A stretch of DNA of 64,000 nucleotides from an uncultured Duncaniella sp. (GCA_910578515.1 CAJTQR010000004.1:124001-188000); one strand, 5' to 3'. Positions 1 through 9,610 are shown, counted from the stretch's first letter. Program-made: numbers and translations. Notes: generated from the letters alone by a model not told the origin.

Positions 1-48
1 TTCGAGCTTCACGCTGATAAACGGGCCTTTTTTTAATGAACGACTCAT
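1..48 (-). CDS. rpsS: 30S ribosomal protein S19, N-terminal fragment (cut by window edge)
   Basis: Reading leftward from the ATG at 46-48, the first 16 codons give MSRSLKKGPFISVKLE, the well-known N-terminus of S19, which binds the head of the 30S subunit. It follows rplB with a 28-base gap, as in the S10 operon of nearly all bacteria. Only the start is inside the window. Confidence 0.93.
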   Translation of the reverse strand, partial: MSRSLKKGPFISVKLE

Positions 49-76
49 AGAGATAAGTGTTGCTTAATTAATCAGA

Positions 77-904
77 TTACTTTTTTCTTCTTTCAATGAT
101 GTACTTCGAAGAATGTTTCTTCGGGGCACGAGTCTTAAGACCCTTAGAGTAGAGACCCTTGCGAGAACGGGGATGACCACCGGAAGCGCGGCCTTCACCA
201 CCACCCATGGGATGGTCAACAGGGTTCATAACTACGCCGCGGTTGCGGGGACGACGACCGAGCCAACGAGAACGACCAGCTTTACCGGAGCGTTCGAGAG
301 AGTGCTCAGAGTTGCCGACTACACCTACAGTTGCGCGACATGCTGCAAGAATCTTGCGAGTTTCACCCGAAGGTAATTTGATGATAGCGTAGGTGCCTTC
401 ACGGGAAATCAGCTGTGCGAATGTACCTGCTGAACGAGCCATGAAAGCTCCCTGGCCAGGACGCAACTCAATGTTGTGGATGAGTGTACCTACAGGGATG
501 TTGGCGAGCGGGAGGCAGTTACCTACCTCGGGCTGAGCCTCAGGACCTGAAAGGAGTTCATCACCAACCTTTAAGCCGTTGGGTGCAATGATGTAAGTTT
601 TAGCACCGTCTTTGTAGTAAAGGAGGGCGATACGAGCCGAACGGTTGGGGTCGTACTCGATGCTCTTCACTACAGCGGGAACACCGTCCTTAGTTCTCTT
701 AAAGTCAATGATGCGGTATTTGCGCTTGTGGCCACCACCAAGGTAGCGGGTGGTGAGATGACCTTCGGCGTTACGACCGCCTGAGGCCTTTTTGCCGACT
801 GTAAGAGATTTTTCCGGAGTAGTAGCAGTGATGGTACCTTTGAATACTCCGATAACTTTGTGTCTTTGCCCCGGTGTTGTGGGCTTGAATTTTCTTACTG
901 CCAT
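77..904 (-). CDS. rplB: 50S ribosomal protein L2
   Basis: L2 lies near the peptidyl-transferase centre and is needed for subunit association. The 275-residue product is the usual family length. It contains the conserved GGGHKRKYR segment near residues 56-64 and the C-terminal region VMNPVDHPMGGGEGR near 225-239, which includes the His needed for activity in other bacteria. The gene sits between rplW (5-base gap) and rpsS (28-base gap) in the S10 operon, so it is cotranscribed. Nothing is unusual. Confidence 0.98.
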   Translation of the reverse strand: MAVRKFKPTTPGQRHKVIGVFKGTITATTPEKSLTVGKKASGGRNAEGHLTTRYLGGGHKRKYRIIDFKRTKDGVPAVVKSIEYDPNRSARIALLYYKDGAKTYIIAPNGLKVGDELLSGPEAQPEVGNCLPLANIPVGTLIHNIELRPGQGAFMARSAGTFAQLISREGTYAIIKLPSGETRKILAACRATVGVVGNSEHSLERSGKAGRSRWLGRRPRNRGVVMNPVDHPMGGGEGRASGGHPRSRKGLYSKGLKTRAPKKHSSKYIIERRKK

Positions 905-909
905 TTTAT

Positions 910-1200
910 TTAAATATTGCTATAGAAGTCAATGGTCTGTCCGTCAGCCAGAGTAACGAGAGCTTTCTTCCATGCAGTGGTCTTGCCACGGAGAAGACCG
1001 CTCTTGGTCCAGCGTGATTTGTTCTTTGAACGGACATTGATAGTGTTGACGCGGATGACTTTCACACCATAGAGTTTCTCTACGAGGTCCTTGATTTGAT
1101 ACTTGTTAGCCTCGGGAGAAACGCTGAAAGTGTAGCGGTTAAGCTTTTCGGTAAGCTTGCTCGCCTTCTCGGTAACGATGGGTTTGATTGAAATTTCCAT
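910..1200 (-). CDS. rplW: 50S ribosomal protein L23
   Basis: L23 sits at the exit of the ribosomal tunnel and docks trigger factor and the signal recognition particle. The 96-residue product begins with the family pattern IKPIVTEKASKL and carries the YxFxVxxxANKxxIKxxVEKLYGVKV core, followed by the basic loop ending in a run of Lys and Arg. It follows rplD by 26 bases within the S10 operon. Confidence 0.97.
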   Translation of the reverse strand: MEISIKPIVTEKASKLTEKLNRYTFSVSPEANKYQIKDLVEKLYGVKVIRVNTINVRSKNKSRWTKSGLLRGKTTAWKKALVTLADGQTIDFYSNI

Positions 1201-1226
1201 TTTTACTGTTGTTTTCTCGATTGAGG

Positions 1227-1847
1227 TTAAAGTTTATTAACGACTTCAAGGCTGCTCTCGGTGAGGATTACAGCGTTTGAGTTCATTACCACGTATGTAT
1301 TGATATCCACAGCGCTGATGGTTTCAGCTCCGGGGATATTTCGGGCTGACAAAGTTACGTTTTTATTTTGACCCGGTAAAACTAAAAGTACTTTTTTGCC
1401 ATCAACTTTAAGATTTTTAGCAAAATTTACAAATTCTTTAGTTTTAGGTGCTTCGAAATTGAAGTCTTCAACCACGATGAGTTGAGAATCCTGCACCTTA
1501 TAGGTCAACGCACTTTTACGAGCGAGAGCCTTCACTTTCTTATTCAACTTGAAGCGATAGTCACGGGGACGGGGACCGAATACACGACCACCACCCACGA
1601 GAACGGGTGAATTGATGTCACCGATACGGCTGCCACCGCCGCCCTTCTGCTTGTGGAGCTTGCGGGTAGAACCGGAGATTTCGCTACGTTCTTTGGATTT
1701 GTGAGTACCTTGACGCTGGTTAGCGAGATACTGCTTCACATCGAGATAAACGGCGTGCTCGTTTGCATCTACTGCAAAAACTTCGTCGCTGAGCTGAGCT
1801 TTGCGACCGGTGTCTTCACCTTTGATATTGTAAATTGCGACTTCCAT
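1227..1847 (-). CDS. rplD: 50S ribosomal protein L4
   Basis: L4 is an early 23S rRNA assembly protein whose long loop lines the exit tunnel. The 206-residue product has the hallmark GGGRVFGPRPRDY stretch and the basic KQKGGGGSRIGD loop near residues 67-78. Its start codon shares one base with the stop of rplC, so the two are translationally coupled. In enterobacteria L4 represses the S10 operon through the leader; no such leader lies directly before rpsJ here, where the gap to fusA is only 22 bases. Confidence 0.97.
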   Translation of the reverse strand: MEVAIYNIKGEDTGRKAQLSDEVFAVDANEHAVYLDVKQYLANQRQGTHKSKERSEISGSTRKLHKQKGGGGSRIGDINSPVLVGGGRVFGPRPRDYRFKLNKKVKALARKSALTYKVQDSQLIVVEDFNFEAPKTKEFVNFAKNLKVDGKKVLLVLPGQNKNVTLSARNIPGAETISAVDINTYVVMNSNAVILTESSLEVVNKL

Positions 1848-2464
1848 TATTTCTCAATTAAAACGATTGAACCTTTACATCCGGGGATTGAACCTTTGAT
1901 AAGGAGGAGGTTATGGTCGGGCATAACCTTAATCACCTGGAGGTTTTGAATTGTCACTTTTTCATTTCCCATCTGGCCTGCCATACGCATTCCCTTGAAC
2001 ACCTTTGCGGGGTAAGAACATGCGCCGACTGAACCGGGTGCGCGGAGACGGTTGTGCTGACCGTGGGTTGACTGGCCTACACCGCCGAAGCCGTGACGCT
2101 TCACAACACCCTGGAAGCCTTTACCTTTTGATACACCCTGAATGTCTACAAAGTCATTCTCAGTGAAAAGGTCAACTGTGATGGAGTCACCGAGCTTGTA
2201 CTCGCCGTCAAATCCTTTGAACTCGGCCAAGTGGCGCTGGGGAGCTACTCCTGCTTTCTTGAAGTGACCTGCCATGGGGGCTGTGGTGTGCTTGTCCTTC
2301 TTTTCTTCGAAGCCAAGCTGAATAGCCTCATAACCGTCTTTTTCAGCAGTCTTGATTTGAGTAACTACGCAGGGACCTACTTCGATAACAGTGCACGGCA
2401 CGTTCTTGCCGTCGGCACTGAAAACGGATGTCATTCCGATTTTCTTTCCTAATAATCCTGGCAT
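1847..2464 (-). CDS. rplC: 50S ribosomal protein L3
   Basis: L3 helps start 50S assembly and reaches toward the peptidyl-transferase centre. The 205-residue product starts MPGLLGKKIGMTSVF and has the GKGFQGVVKRHGFGG motif near residues 113-127, containing the Gln that PrmB methylates in other bacteria. Its end overlaps the start of rplD by one base. A 61-base gap separates it from rpsJ. Confidence 0.97.
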   Translation of the reverse strand: MPGLLGKKIGMTSVFSADGKNVPCTVIEVGPCVVTQIKTAEKDGYEAIQLGFEEKKDKHTTAPMAGHFKKAGVAPQRHLAEFKGFDGEYKLGDSITVDLFTENDFVDIQGVSKGKGFQGVVKRHGFGGVGQSTHGQHNRLRAPGSVGACSYPAKVFKGMRMAGQMGNEKVTIQNLQVIKVMPDHNLLLIKGSIPGCKGSIVLIEK

Positions 2465-2525
2465 TTCTCTTTGATTTAAAAATGTGAATTGTTTGTTTCT
2501 TTAATCCTGTTTCTTTTTACTTGGA

Positions 2526-2831
2526 TTACACCTTGATTTCTACCTCTACACCTGAGGGAAGTTCGAGCTTCATGAGCGCGTCAACGGTCTTGCCGGTTGA
2601 ATTGTGGATATCAATCAAGCGCTTGTAAGATGAGAGCTGGAACTGCTCGCGAGATTTCTTGTTGACGAAAGTCGAGCGATTGACAGTGAAGACGCGACGG
2701 TGTGTGGGCAGAGGAATTGGTCCGCTGATGACAGCACCGGTAGCTTTTACGGTCTTCACAATCTTCTCGGCTGACTTGTCAACCAAGTTGTAATCATAGG
2801 ATTTAAGTTTGATTCTGATTGTTTGGTCCAT
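2526..2831 (-). CDS. rpsJ: 30S ribosomal protein S10
   Basis: S10 is part of the 30S head and, as NusE, binds NusB during transcription antitermination. The 101-residue product carries IRIKLKSYDYNLVD at the N-terminus and PIPLPTHRRVFTVNRSTFVNKKSREQF in the centre. In many bacteria tuf lies between fusA and rpsJ; here rpsJ follows fusA directly after 22 bases, so the str and S10 operons are joined without tuf. Confidence 0.97.
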   Translation of the reverse strand: MDQTIRIKLKSYDYNLVDKSAEKIVKTVKATGAVISGPIPLPTHRRVFTVNRSTFVNKKSREQFQLSSYKRLIDIHNSTGKTVDALMKLELPSGVEVEIKV

Positions 2832-2853
2832 ATCTTTGTTGAATGAAAGTGTT

Positions 2854-4980
2854 TTACTTGATAAGGTCTACGCGGCCCTGGCATTCGGTGAGCACATTCT
2901 TGGCGATTGAGCTGCTTACCTCTGCATAGTGGCTGAAGCTCATTGTAGAAGTGGCACGACCTGAAGTGATGGTACGCAATGCTGTAACATAACCGAACAT
3001 TTCGGCAAGAGGAGCCTTAGCCTTAACCACGCGTGCACCAGAGCGGCTGGTTTCCATACCTTCTACCTGACCACGACGCTTGTTCAAGTCGCTGATTACG
3101 TCACCCATTGATTCTTCGGGGGTAACAACTTCAATCTTCATGATAGGTTCGAGAAGGACGGGAGATGCCTTTTCAGAAGCCTTCTTGAATGCCTGGATAG
3201 CACAAAGCTCGAATGAAAGCTGGTCGGAGTCAACCGGGTGGAAAGAACCATCGATTACAGTAACCTTGAGCTGCTCTACGGGGAAGCCGGCGAGCACACC
3301 GTTCTTCATTGCGGTCACGAAGCCCTTCTGGATAGAGGGGATGAATTCCTTAGGAATGTTACCACCCTTAACTTCGTCAACGAACTGGAGGTTGCCATCG
3401 AAGCCTTCGTCAACAGGTTCAACACGTACGATGATATCTGCAAACTTACCACGACCACCGGTCTGCTTCTTGAATACCTCGCGGAGTTCAACGGGCTTGG
3501 TGATAGCTTCCTTGTAGGTAACCTGAGGACGACCCTGGTTACATTCTACCTTGAATTCGCGGCGGAGACGGTCGATGATGATGTCGAGGTGAAGCTCACC
3601 CATACCTGAGATTACAGTCTGACCTGTTTCCTCGTTAGTCTCAACACGGAATGTGGGGTCTTCTTCAGCAAGCTTCTGGAGACCTACACCCAGCTTGTCG
3701 AGGTCCTTCTGAGTCTTAGGCTCTACTGCGATACCAATCACAGGGTCGGGGAATTCCATTGCTTCGAGTACGATAGGATGATTTTCGTCGCAGAGGGTAT
3801 CACCGGTACGGATATCCTTGAAACCTACACCTGCACCGATATCACCACAACCAATCATTTCCTTAGCATTCTGCTTGTTTGAGTGCATCTGGAACAAACG
3901 TGACACACGTTCTTTCTTGTTTGAGCGGCTGTTGAGCACGTATGAACCGGCAACAACATCACCTGAGTAAACACGGAAGAATGTGAGACGACCTACATAG
4001 GGGTCAGTGGCAATCTTGAATGCGAGAGCACACATAGGAGCGTCGCTTGAAGGTTCGCGAACCTCTACCTTGTCAGCATCGTCGGGGTTGGTACCTTCGA
4101 TAGCGCCTGAGTCAACAGGGCTGGGGAGATATGCGCACACAGCATCGAGCAGACACTGCACACCTTTATTCTTAAATGAAGAACCGCAAATCATGGGAAC
4201 CACTTCCATCTTGAGGGTAGCCGCACGGAGTGCACGGTGGATTTCTTCCTCAGTGATAGTAGAGGGGTCATCGAAATATTTTTCCATGAGAGCGTCGTCA
4301 AACTCGGCGATTTTTTCGAGCATCTTGTCACGCCACTCTTCTGCCTCGTCTACGAGACCTGCGGGGATTTCCTCGAGAGTGTAGTCAGCACCCATTGATT
4401 CATCGTGCCAGAGGATAGCCTTCATACGGATGAGGTCAACCACACCCTTGAATGTTTCTTCCGCACCGATAGGAATCTGGATAGGACAAGGATTTGCGCC
4501 GAGTACATCCTTGAGCTGGCGAACCACCTCAAAGAAGTTTGCACCTGAACGGTCCATCTTGTTGACGTAACCGATACGGGGCACATTGTATTTGTCAGCC
4601 TGACGCCATACGGTCTCTGACTGGGGTTCCACACCACCTACGGCGCAGAAAGTAGCCACAGCACCGTCAAGCACACGGAGTGAACGTTCCACTTCCACAG
4701 TGAAGTCAACGTGTCCCGGAGTGTCAATCAGGTTGATTTTATATTGGTCACCAAGATACTTCCAGAAAGTAGTGGTAGCAGCAGAGGTGATAGTGATACC
4801 ACGTTCCTGCTCCTGCTCCATCCAGTCCATGGTAGCAGCACCATCATGAACCTCACCGATTTTATGAGTAAGACCGGTGTAGAAGAGGATACGCTCGGAA
4901 GTAGTTGTCTTACCGGCATCGATGTGAGCCATGATACCGATATTACGGGTAAACTTTAATTGTGCGTCTGATTTAGCCAT
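2854..4980 (-). CDS. fusA: Translation elongation factor G
   Basis: EF-G is the GTPase that moves tRNA and mRNA after peptide bond formation and works with RRF in recycling. The 708-residue product has the P-loop AHIDAGKTTT (about residues 18-27), an intact RGITI switch segment, DTPGHVDF and NKMD for guanine recognition, then domains II-V ending in the GYVTALRTITSGRATSTM region of domain V. Length is normal. It lies between rpsG (66-base gap) and rpsJ (22-base gap), marking it as the housekeeping EF-G. Confidence 0.98.
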   Translation of the reverse strand: MAKSDAQLKFTRNIGIMAHIDAGKTTTSERILFYTGLTHKIGEVHDGAATMDWMEQEQERGITITSAATTTFWKYLGDQYKINLIDTPGHVDFTVEVERSLRVLDGAVATFCAVGGVEPQSETVWRQADKYNVPRIGYVNKMDRSGANFFEVVRQLKDVLGANPCPIQIPIGAEETFKGVVDLIRMKAILWHDESMGADYTLEEIPAGLVDEAEEWRDKMLEKIAEFDDALMEKYFDDPSTITEEEIHRALRAATLKMEVVPMICGSSFKNKGVQCLLDAVCAYLPSPVDSGAIEGTNPDDADKVEVREPSSDAPMCALAFKIATDPYVGRLTFFRVYSGDVVAGSYVLNSRSNKKERVSRLFQMHSNKQNAKEMIGCGDIGAGVGFKDIRTGDTLCDENHPIVLEAMEFPDPVIGIAVEPKTQKDLDKLGVGLQKLAEEDPTFRVETNEETGQTVISGMGELHLDIIIDRLRREFKVECNQGRPQVTYKEAITKPVELREVFKKQTGGRGKFADIIVRVEPVDEGFDGNLQFVDEVKGGNIPKEFIPSIQKGFVTAMKNGVLAGFPVEQLKVTVIDGSFHPVDSDQLSFELCAIQAFKKASEKASPVLLEPIMKIEVVTPEESMGDVISDLNKRRGQVEGMETSRSGARVVKAKAPLAEMFGYVTALRTITSGRATSTMSFSHYAEVSSSIAKNVLTECQGRVDLIK

Positions 4981-5046
4981 TTGGTCTATTTTGGAATCTT
5001 AAATTTTAATGAAAAGCTTTCGTCTAAATATTAGCTTACCGTCAGA

Positions 5047-5523
5047 TTAGAAACGGAAGTGAGCGAATGCACGGTTAGCTTCTGCCATCTTGTGCATATC
5101 CTCCTTGCGCTTGTAAGCGCCGCCTTGGTCATTGAAAGCGTCTACGATTTCGGCAGCCAGCTTCTCAGCCATTGTCTTGCCGCCGCGTTTGCGGGCGTAG
5201 AGAATAAGGTTTTTCATTGAGATAGATTCCTTACGGTCGGGACGGATTTCAGTAGGCACCTGGAAGGTTGCACCGCCGACACGACGAGATTTAACCTCCA
5301 CCTGGGGAGTTACGTTTTCAAGAGCTTTCTTCCAGATTTCAAGAGCTGTCTTCTCTTCGTTGGGAAGTTTATTCTTTACGAGCTCGAGAGCTGAATAGAA
5401 AATTGAATAAGAGGTGTTCTTCTTACCATCATACATAAGGTGGTTAACGAACTTTGACACTCTTACATCGTTGAACACGGGGTCGGGAAGAACCACCCGC
5501 TTCTTAGGTTTTGCTTTTCTCAT
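5047..5523 (-). CDS. rpsG: 30S ribosomal protein S7
   Basis: S7 nucleates folding of the 16S 3' domain and contacts the E-site tRNA. The 158-residue product contains the expected VNHLMYDGKK segment, the GGATFQVPTEIRPDRKE loop and the C-terminal HKMAEANRAFAHFRF. It lies 178 bases after rpsL, an unusually wide spacer for this pair. The spacer can fold a small hairpin (5578-5604, AACGG/CCGTT). In E. coli S7 represses its operon through the rpsL-rpsG spacer, so this is a candidate site (inference). Confidence 0.97.
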   Translation of the reverse strand: MRKAKPKKRVVLPDPVFNDVRVSKFVNHLMYDGKKNTSYSIFYSALELVKNKLPNEEKTALEIWKKALENVTPQVEVKSRRVGGATFQVPTEIRPDRKESISMKNLILYARKRGGKTMAEKLAAEIVDAFNDQGGAYKRKEDMHKMAEANRAFAHFRF

Positions 5524-5701
5524 TTTAGAGGAAAATGTTTTGTTTTTGGTTGCTTGGTTGCTGCATCTTTCATCTTCAACGGTTATGCCCCTCCGAGCGC
5601 CGTTTACTCAACCTGTGATTTAGCCTTCCAATCAAATCAAAAACGAGGGGTTAACGACTCTGTTTTTAATTTAATTAATTGTTTTCAGAAAAGGAGCGTG
5701 A

Positions 5702-6085
5702 TTATTTCTTAGCTGCTTTAGGACGCTTCGCACCATATTTGCTGCGACGCTGGGTACGGTCCTTGACACCGCTGGTATCGAGGGTTCCGCGGACAATGTG
5801 GTAACGTACACCGGGGAGGTCCTTAACACGACCGCCACGAACGAGTACGATTGAGTGCTCCTGCAGGTTGTGACCTTCACCGGGGATGTAGCTGTTAACT
5901 TCCTTACCGTTGGTCAAACGTACACGGGCAACCTTACGCATTGCTGAGTTAGGCTTCTTGGGAGTAGTAGTGTACACACGCACGCACACGCCACGACGCT
6001 GGGGGCATGAATCGAGAGCGGGTGACTTGCTCTTATCCTCAAGAGCCACACGTCCTTTTCTTACTAATTGCTGAATAGTAGGCAT
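5702..6085 (-). CDS. rpsL: 30S ribosomal protein S12
   Basis: S12 monitors codon-anticodon pairing in the decoding centre. The 127-residue product has the PTIQQLVRKGR N-terminus, the TTTPKKPNSALR-like loop (here TTTPKKPNSAMR) with the Lys altered in streptomycin resistance, and VRGGRVKDLPGVRYH with the Asp that RimO methylthiolates in other bacteria. Both positions have the wild-type residue. It is the first gene of the combined str-S10 operon, about 136 bases from the predicted promoter. Confidence 0.98.
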   Translation of the reverse strand: MPTIQQLVRKGRVALEDKSKSPALDSCPQRRGVCVRVYTTTPKKPNSAMRKVARVRLTNGKEVNSYIPGEGHNLQEHSIVLVRGGRVKDLPGVRYHIVRGTLDTSGVKDRTQRRSKYGAKRPKAAKK

Positions 6086-6221
6086 CTTAGTTTCTTTTGT
6101 TTAACTTTAATGATTAGTATTTATCTTTTTCTTCTTTATTTTCACGCATACATCGCATCAACAACGCTAACTATCAACGAGTTAACGATTCCGACACGAC
6201 ATTCCGCTCCTAAAAGCGATG

Positions 6222-6253
6222 CAAAATTACAACTTATTTTCCTAACTACCAAA
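6222..6253 (-). promoter_or_regulatory. Predicted promoter of the str-S10 operon
   Basis: On the minus strand a -7 box TAATTTTG (6222-6229) and a -33 TTTG (6250-6253) are separated by 20 bases, the Bacteroidales sigma-factor consensus. The leader to rpsL is about 130 bases and contains an imperfect hairpin, TAACT/AGTTA, near 6157-6186. The rest of 6254-6408 is AT-rich with no gene seen. Confidence 0.6.
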
Positions 6254-6408
6254 CATTTCCGAAATTTATTTCCTCCCATTCAGTTTTTATTTCATTTTAT
6301 TATCTTTTCCTCATCCCGCCATGAATATTTTACGTTTTTTTGAGCCGTAAAACATCTGTCGCATGCAAATTTTCATCAATAAATGTGGTTTTTCTCATCG
6401 GGATGCAG

Positions 6409-6416
6409 TAATTTTG
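6409..6416 (+). promoter_or_regulatory. Predicted -7 box of metG
   Basis: TAATTTTG fits the Bacteroidales TAnnTTTG consensus and lies 49 bases before the metG ATG. No clear TTTG -33 element is visible at the right spacing. Confidence 0.45.
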
Positions 6417-6464
6417 CACTTTGAATCACTCACTCATAGAATTATAATATAATTTTCATATTCA

Positions 6465-8507
6465 ATGGAAAAGAATTTCAAGCGAACCCTCATCACCACA
6501 GCTCTCCCCTACGCCAACGGTCCGGTACACATCGGACACTTAGCGGGCGTCTATGTGCCTGCCGATATTTACGCACGCTACCTGCGCCTGCGTGGCGAGG
6601 ATGTTATAATGGTGGGAGGCAGCGACGAACATGGTGTGCCCATCACCCTACGCGCCCGCAAAGAGGGCATTACTCCCCAGGAGGTCGTGGACCGTTACCA
6701 TGCCATAATCAAGGACTCGCTTGAAGAACTTGGCGTGAGCTTCGACATCTACTCACGCACCACTTCCAAGCTTCACCACGAGACCGCGTCTGAATTCTTC
6801 CGCCACCTTTATGATAAAGGGGAGTTCACTATCCAGACCGCACTCCAGCCTTACGATGAAAAGACCCAGGAATTTCTCGCCGACCGCTATGTCACCGGCA
6901 CCTGCCCACGTTGCGGAAACGAAAATGCCTACGGCGACCAGTGCGAGGCATGCGGCTCATCGCTCAATGTCACCGACCTCATCAACCCACGCTCAGCACT
7001 CACCGGCGAACCCGTGAAGATGCGCGAGACAACCCACTGGTATCTCCCTCTTGATAAATGGGAGGAAAAACTTCGCCACTGGATACTCGACGAACACAAG
7101 GAGTGGAAGACAAACGTCTACGGACAGTGCAAATCATGGCTCGATGCTGGATTGCAACCCCGCGCAGTGAGCCGCGACCTCAAGTGGGGCGTCCCAGTGC
7201 CGGTGGAAGGAGCTGAAGGCAAGGTACTCTATGTATGGTTTGATGCTCCAATCGGTTATATTTCAAACACAAAAGAGCTTCTCCCTGATACTTGGGAACG
7301 CTACTGGAAGGACCCCGAAAGCCGTATTATCAATTTCATCGGCAAGGACAACATCGTGTTCCACTGCATCGTGTTCCCATCGATGCTCATGGCTTACGGC
7401 GACAACTATCAGCTTCCCGACAATGTGCCTGCCAATGAATTCCTTAACCTCGAGGGTGACAAAATCTCCACCTCACGCAACTGGGCTGTATGGCTTCACG
7501 AGTATCTCAAGGATTTCCCCGGCAAACAGGATGTGCTCCGCTATGCCCTCACAGCCAATGCACCCGAGACCAAGGACAACGATTTCACATGGTCTGACTT
7601 CCAGGCGAGAAACAATAATGAACTTGTGGCAATCCTCGGCAACTTCGTCAACCGCGCCGTGGTGCTCACACACAAATACTTCAACGGTGTGCTTCCTGCT
7701 TGCGGCGAGCTTCAGCCTGTTGACTCACAACTCATTGCCGACCTTAAGGTGACACGCGACGCACTCACAGCCGCGCTCGACACCTTCCACTTCCGCGAAG
7801 CATTGAAACAGGCTATGGAGATAGCACGTCTCGGCAACAAGTACCTTCAGGAAACCGAACCCTGGAAACTTGCCAAAACCGATATGGAACGTGTGAAGAC
7901 CATCCTCAACATCGCCATTCAGCTCTGCGCCAACCTCTCCATCGCATTCGAACCTTTCACCCCCTTCATGAGCGCCAAGCTCCTCAAAATTCTTGGTAAT
8001 AAGGAAATCAACTGGGATATGCTCGGATGCATGGATTTGGTTCCCGCTGGTACAGTGATTGGCACTCCCGAACTCCTCTTTGAAAAGATTGAGGACGAAG
8101 CGATTGCAGCTCAGATGAAACGCCTTGAGGAAATCAAGGAAGCCAATAAAGCTGCTGCCTGGAAACCTGCTCCGCAGGCTGAGGAAGTCGACTTCGACAC
8201 ATTCACCAAGAGTGACCTCCGCGTGGGCACCGTAGTGGAATGCGAAAAAGTCCCCAAAGCCGACAAACTCCTCCGCTTCCTCATAGATGACGGGATGGAG
8301 AAACGCACCATAGTTTCCGGTATTGCTAAATATTACAAGCCAGAGGAACTCGTAGGCAAACAGGTATGTTTCATCGCCAATCTTCCGCCGCGCAAGCTCA
8401 AGGGCATTGTATCGCAGGGTATGATTCTATCGGCCGAAAACTCCGATGGCTCTATCGTGCTGCTCTCACCCGTTGCACCGGTAGCTCCCGGCTCAAAAAT
8501 AGGTTAA
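6465..8507 (+). CDS. metG: Methionyl-tRNA synthetase with C-terminal tRNA-binding domain
   Basis: The enzyme charges tRNA-Met, including the initiator. The 680-residue product has the HIGH signature at residues 22-25 (VHIGHLAG), a zinc-knuckle CPRCGNENAYGDQCEACGS near 147-165, and the KMSKS counterpart as KISTS (GDKISTSRNW). After the anticodon domain, residues from about 575 form the Arc1p/EMAP-like domain (SDLRVGTVVECEKVPKADKL), which in other bacteria dimerizes the enzyme and binds tRNA. It is a plus-strand transcript with ansA 29 bases downstream. Confidence 0.97.
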   Translation: MEKNFKRTLITTALPYANGPVHIGHLAGVYVPADIYARYLRLRGEDVIMVGGSDEHGVPITLRARKEGITPQEVVDRYHAIIKDSLEELGVSFDIYSRTTSKLHHETASEFFRHLYDKGEFTIQTALQPYDEKTQEFLADRYVTGTCPRCGNENAYGDQCEACGSSLNVTDLINPRSALTGEPVKMRETTHWYLPLDKWEEKLRHWILDEHKEWKTNVYGQCKSWLDAGLQPRAVSRDLKWGVPVPVEGAEGKVLYVWFDAPIGYISNTKELLPDTWERYWKDPESRIINFIGKDNIVFHCIVFPSMLMAYGDNYQLPDNVPANEFLNLEGDKISTSRNWAVWLHEYLKDFPGKQDVLRYALTANAPETKDNDFTWSDFQARNNNELVAILGNFVNRAVVLTHKYFNGVLPACGELQPVDSQLIADLKVTRDALTAALDTFHFREALKQAMEIARLGNKYLQETEPWKLAKTDMERVKTILNIAIQLCANLSIAFEPFTPFMSAKLLKILGNKEINWDMLGCMDLVPAGTVIGTPELLFEKIEDEAIAAQMKRLEEIKEANKAAAWKPAPQAEEVDFDTFTKSDLRVGTVVECEKVPKADKLLRFLIDDGMEKRTIVSGIAKYYKPEELVGKQVCFIANLPPRKLKGIVSQGMILSAENSDGSIVLLSPVAPVAPGSKIG

Positions 8508-8536
8508 CCAATACACGTATATACAATTTCACCGCC

Positions 8537-9574
8537 ATGTCTGACACACGTAAACCACGCATATTGATAATATACACGGGCGGCACTATCGGGATGATTG
8601 AAAATCCCGACACCCATGCCCTGCAGCCGTTTGATTTCAGTCACTTGATTGACAATGTGCCTAAAATCAAAATGCTTGATTATCATATTGATAATATCCA
8701 GTTCACCCCGATTGACTCAAGCGACATGGGTCCTGAGGGATGGAACGACATAGCCACTGCCATTTCGGAAAACTACAACGACTACGATGGCTTTGTGGTG
8801 CTCCACGGAACCGACACCATGGCTTACACAGCCTCGGCTCTGTCATTTATGCTTGGCAACCTGCACAAACCGGTCATAATCACCGGCTCACAGCTCCCGA
8901 TTGGCGAGGTTCGCACTGACGGTGAAGAAAACCTAATCACAGCCCTGCAGATTGCAGCCGCCACAACGTTCAATGGCGACCCGATGGTTCAGGAAGTTGC
9001 AATACTTTTTGAAAACTATCTGTGGCGTGGTAACCGTGCCACAAAGAAAAGCGCGGACAACTTCAACGCTTTCAAGAGCCACAATTACCCAGAGCTGGCA
9101 AAGATTGGTCTTGGGATACATTTTGCCGAGAAAGCGCTATGGCGTCCCACCGAGAAGAAACCGCTCTCTGTCAACACTCAGATGGACCGCGGGGTGATGC
9201 TTCTCGACCTCCATCCGGGCATGACACAGCCCATACTCCATCACCTCCTCAATACCCCGGGTATCAAGGGGATAGTGATGCGTACCTACGGTGCCGGCAA
9301 CGCCCCCACCTCCCGATGGTTCATCGAGGAGATAGCACAGGCTATATCGCGCGGCATAGTGATAGTGAATGTTACTCAATGTGTCAACGGTGGCGTACAC
9401 GCACGCCGATATGTATCGGGCGATATTCTCGCTAATGCCGGTGTTATTTCGGGTCACGATATGACATCGGAGGCAGCCATCACTAAGCTTATGTATCTGT
9501 TCGGACTCGGACTCACACCATCAGCCGTAAGTACCCGCTTCAACACTGATATCTGCGGCGAAGTGACACTGTAA
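8537..9574 (+). CDS. ansA: Type I (cytoplasmic) L-asparaginase
   Basis: Hydrolyses asparagine to aspartate and ammonia. The start at 8537 (MSDTRKPRILIIYTGGTIGM) is chosen because an upstream in-frame ATG lies inside metG and gives non-family residues. The resulting 345-residue protein has the catalytic Thr14 in YTGGTIG and the second triad motif HGTDTM at 90-95, both in type I spacing. There is no signal peptide, as expected for the AnsA class. It is probably cotranscribed with metG and ends at a strong terminator shared with convergent cysK. Confidence 0.93.
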   Translation: MSDTRKPRILIIYTGGTIGMIENPDTHALQPFDFSHLIDNVPKIKMLDYHIDNIQFTPIDSSDMGPEGWNDIATAISENYNDYDGFVVLHGTDTMAYTASALSFMLGNLHKPVIITGSQLPIGEVRTDGEENLITALQIAAATTFNGDPMVQEVAILFENYLWRGNRATKKSADNFNAFKSHNYPELAKIGLGIHFAEKALWRPTEKKPLSVNTQMDRGVMLLDLHPGMTQPILHHLLNTPGIKGIVMRTYGAGNAPTSRWFIEEIAQAISRGIVIVNVTQCVNGGVHARRYVSGDILANAGVISGHDMTSEAAITKLMYLFGLGLTPSAVSTRFNTDICGEVTL

Positions 9575-9610
9575 TTCCATAGGCAACGACTGCAACTGTA
9601 TAGTCACATA

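Noticed and set aside
6068..6343. Plus-strand reading frame of 91 codons upstream of metG
   Set aside because: It starts inside rpsL on the opposite strand and runs through an AT-rich leader and promoter; composition is not coding-like.
8366..8536. Longer 5' extension of ansA
   Set aside because: It lies within the 3' part of metG in another frame and adds no asparaginase sequence; the start at 8537 fits the family.
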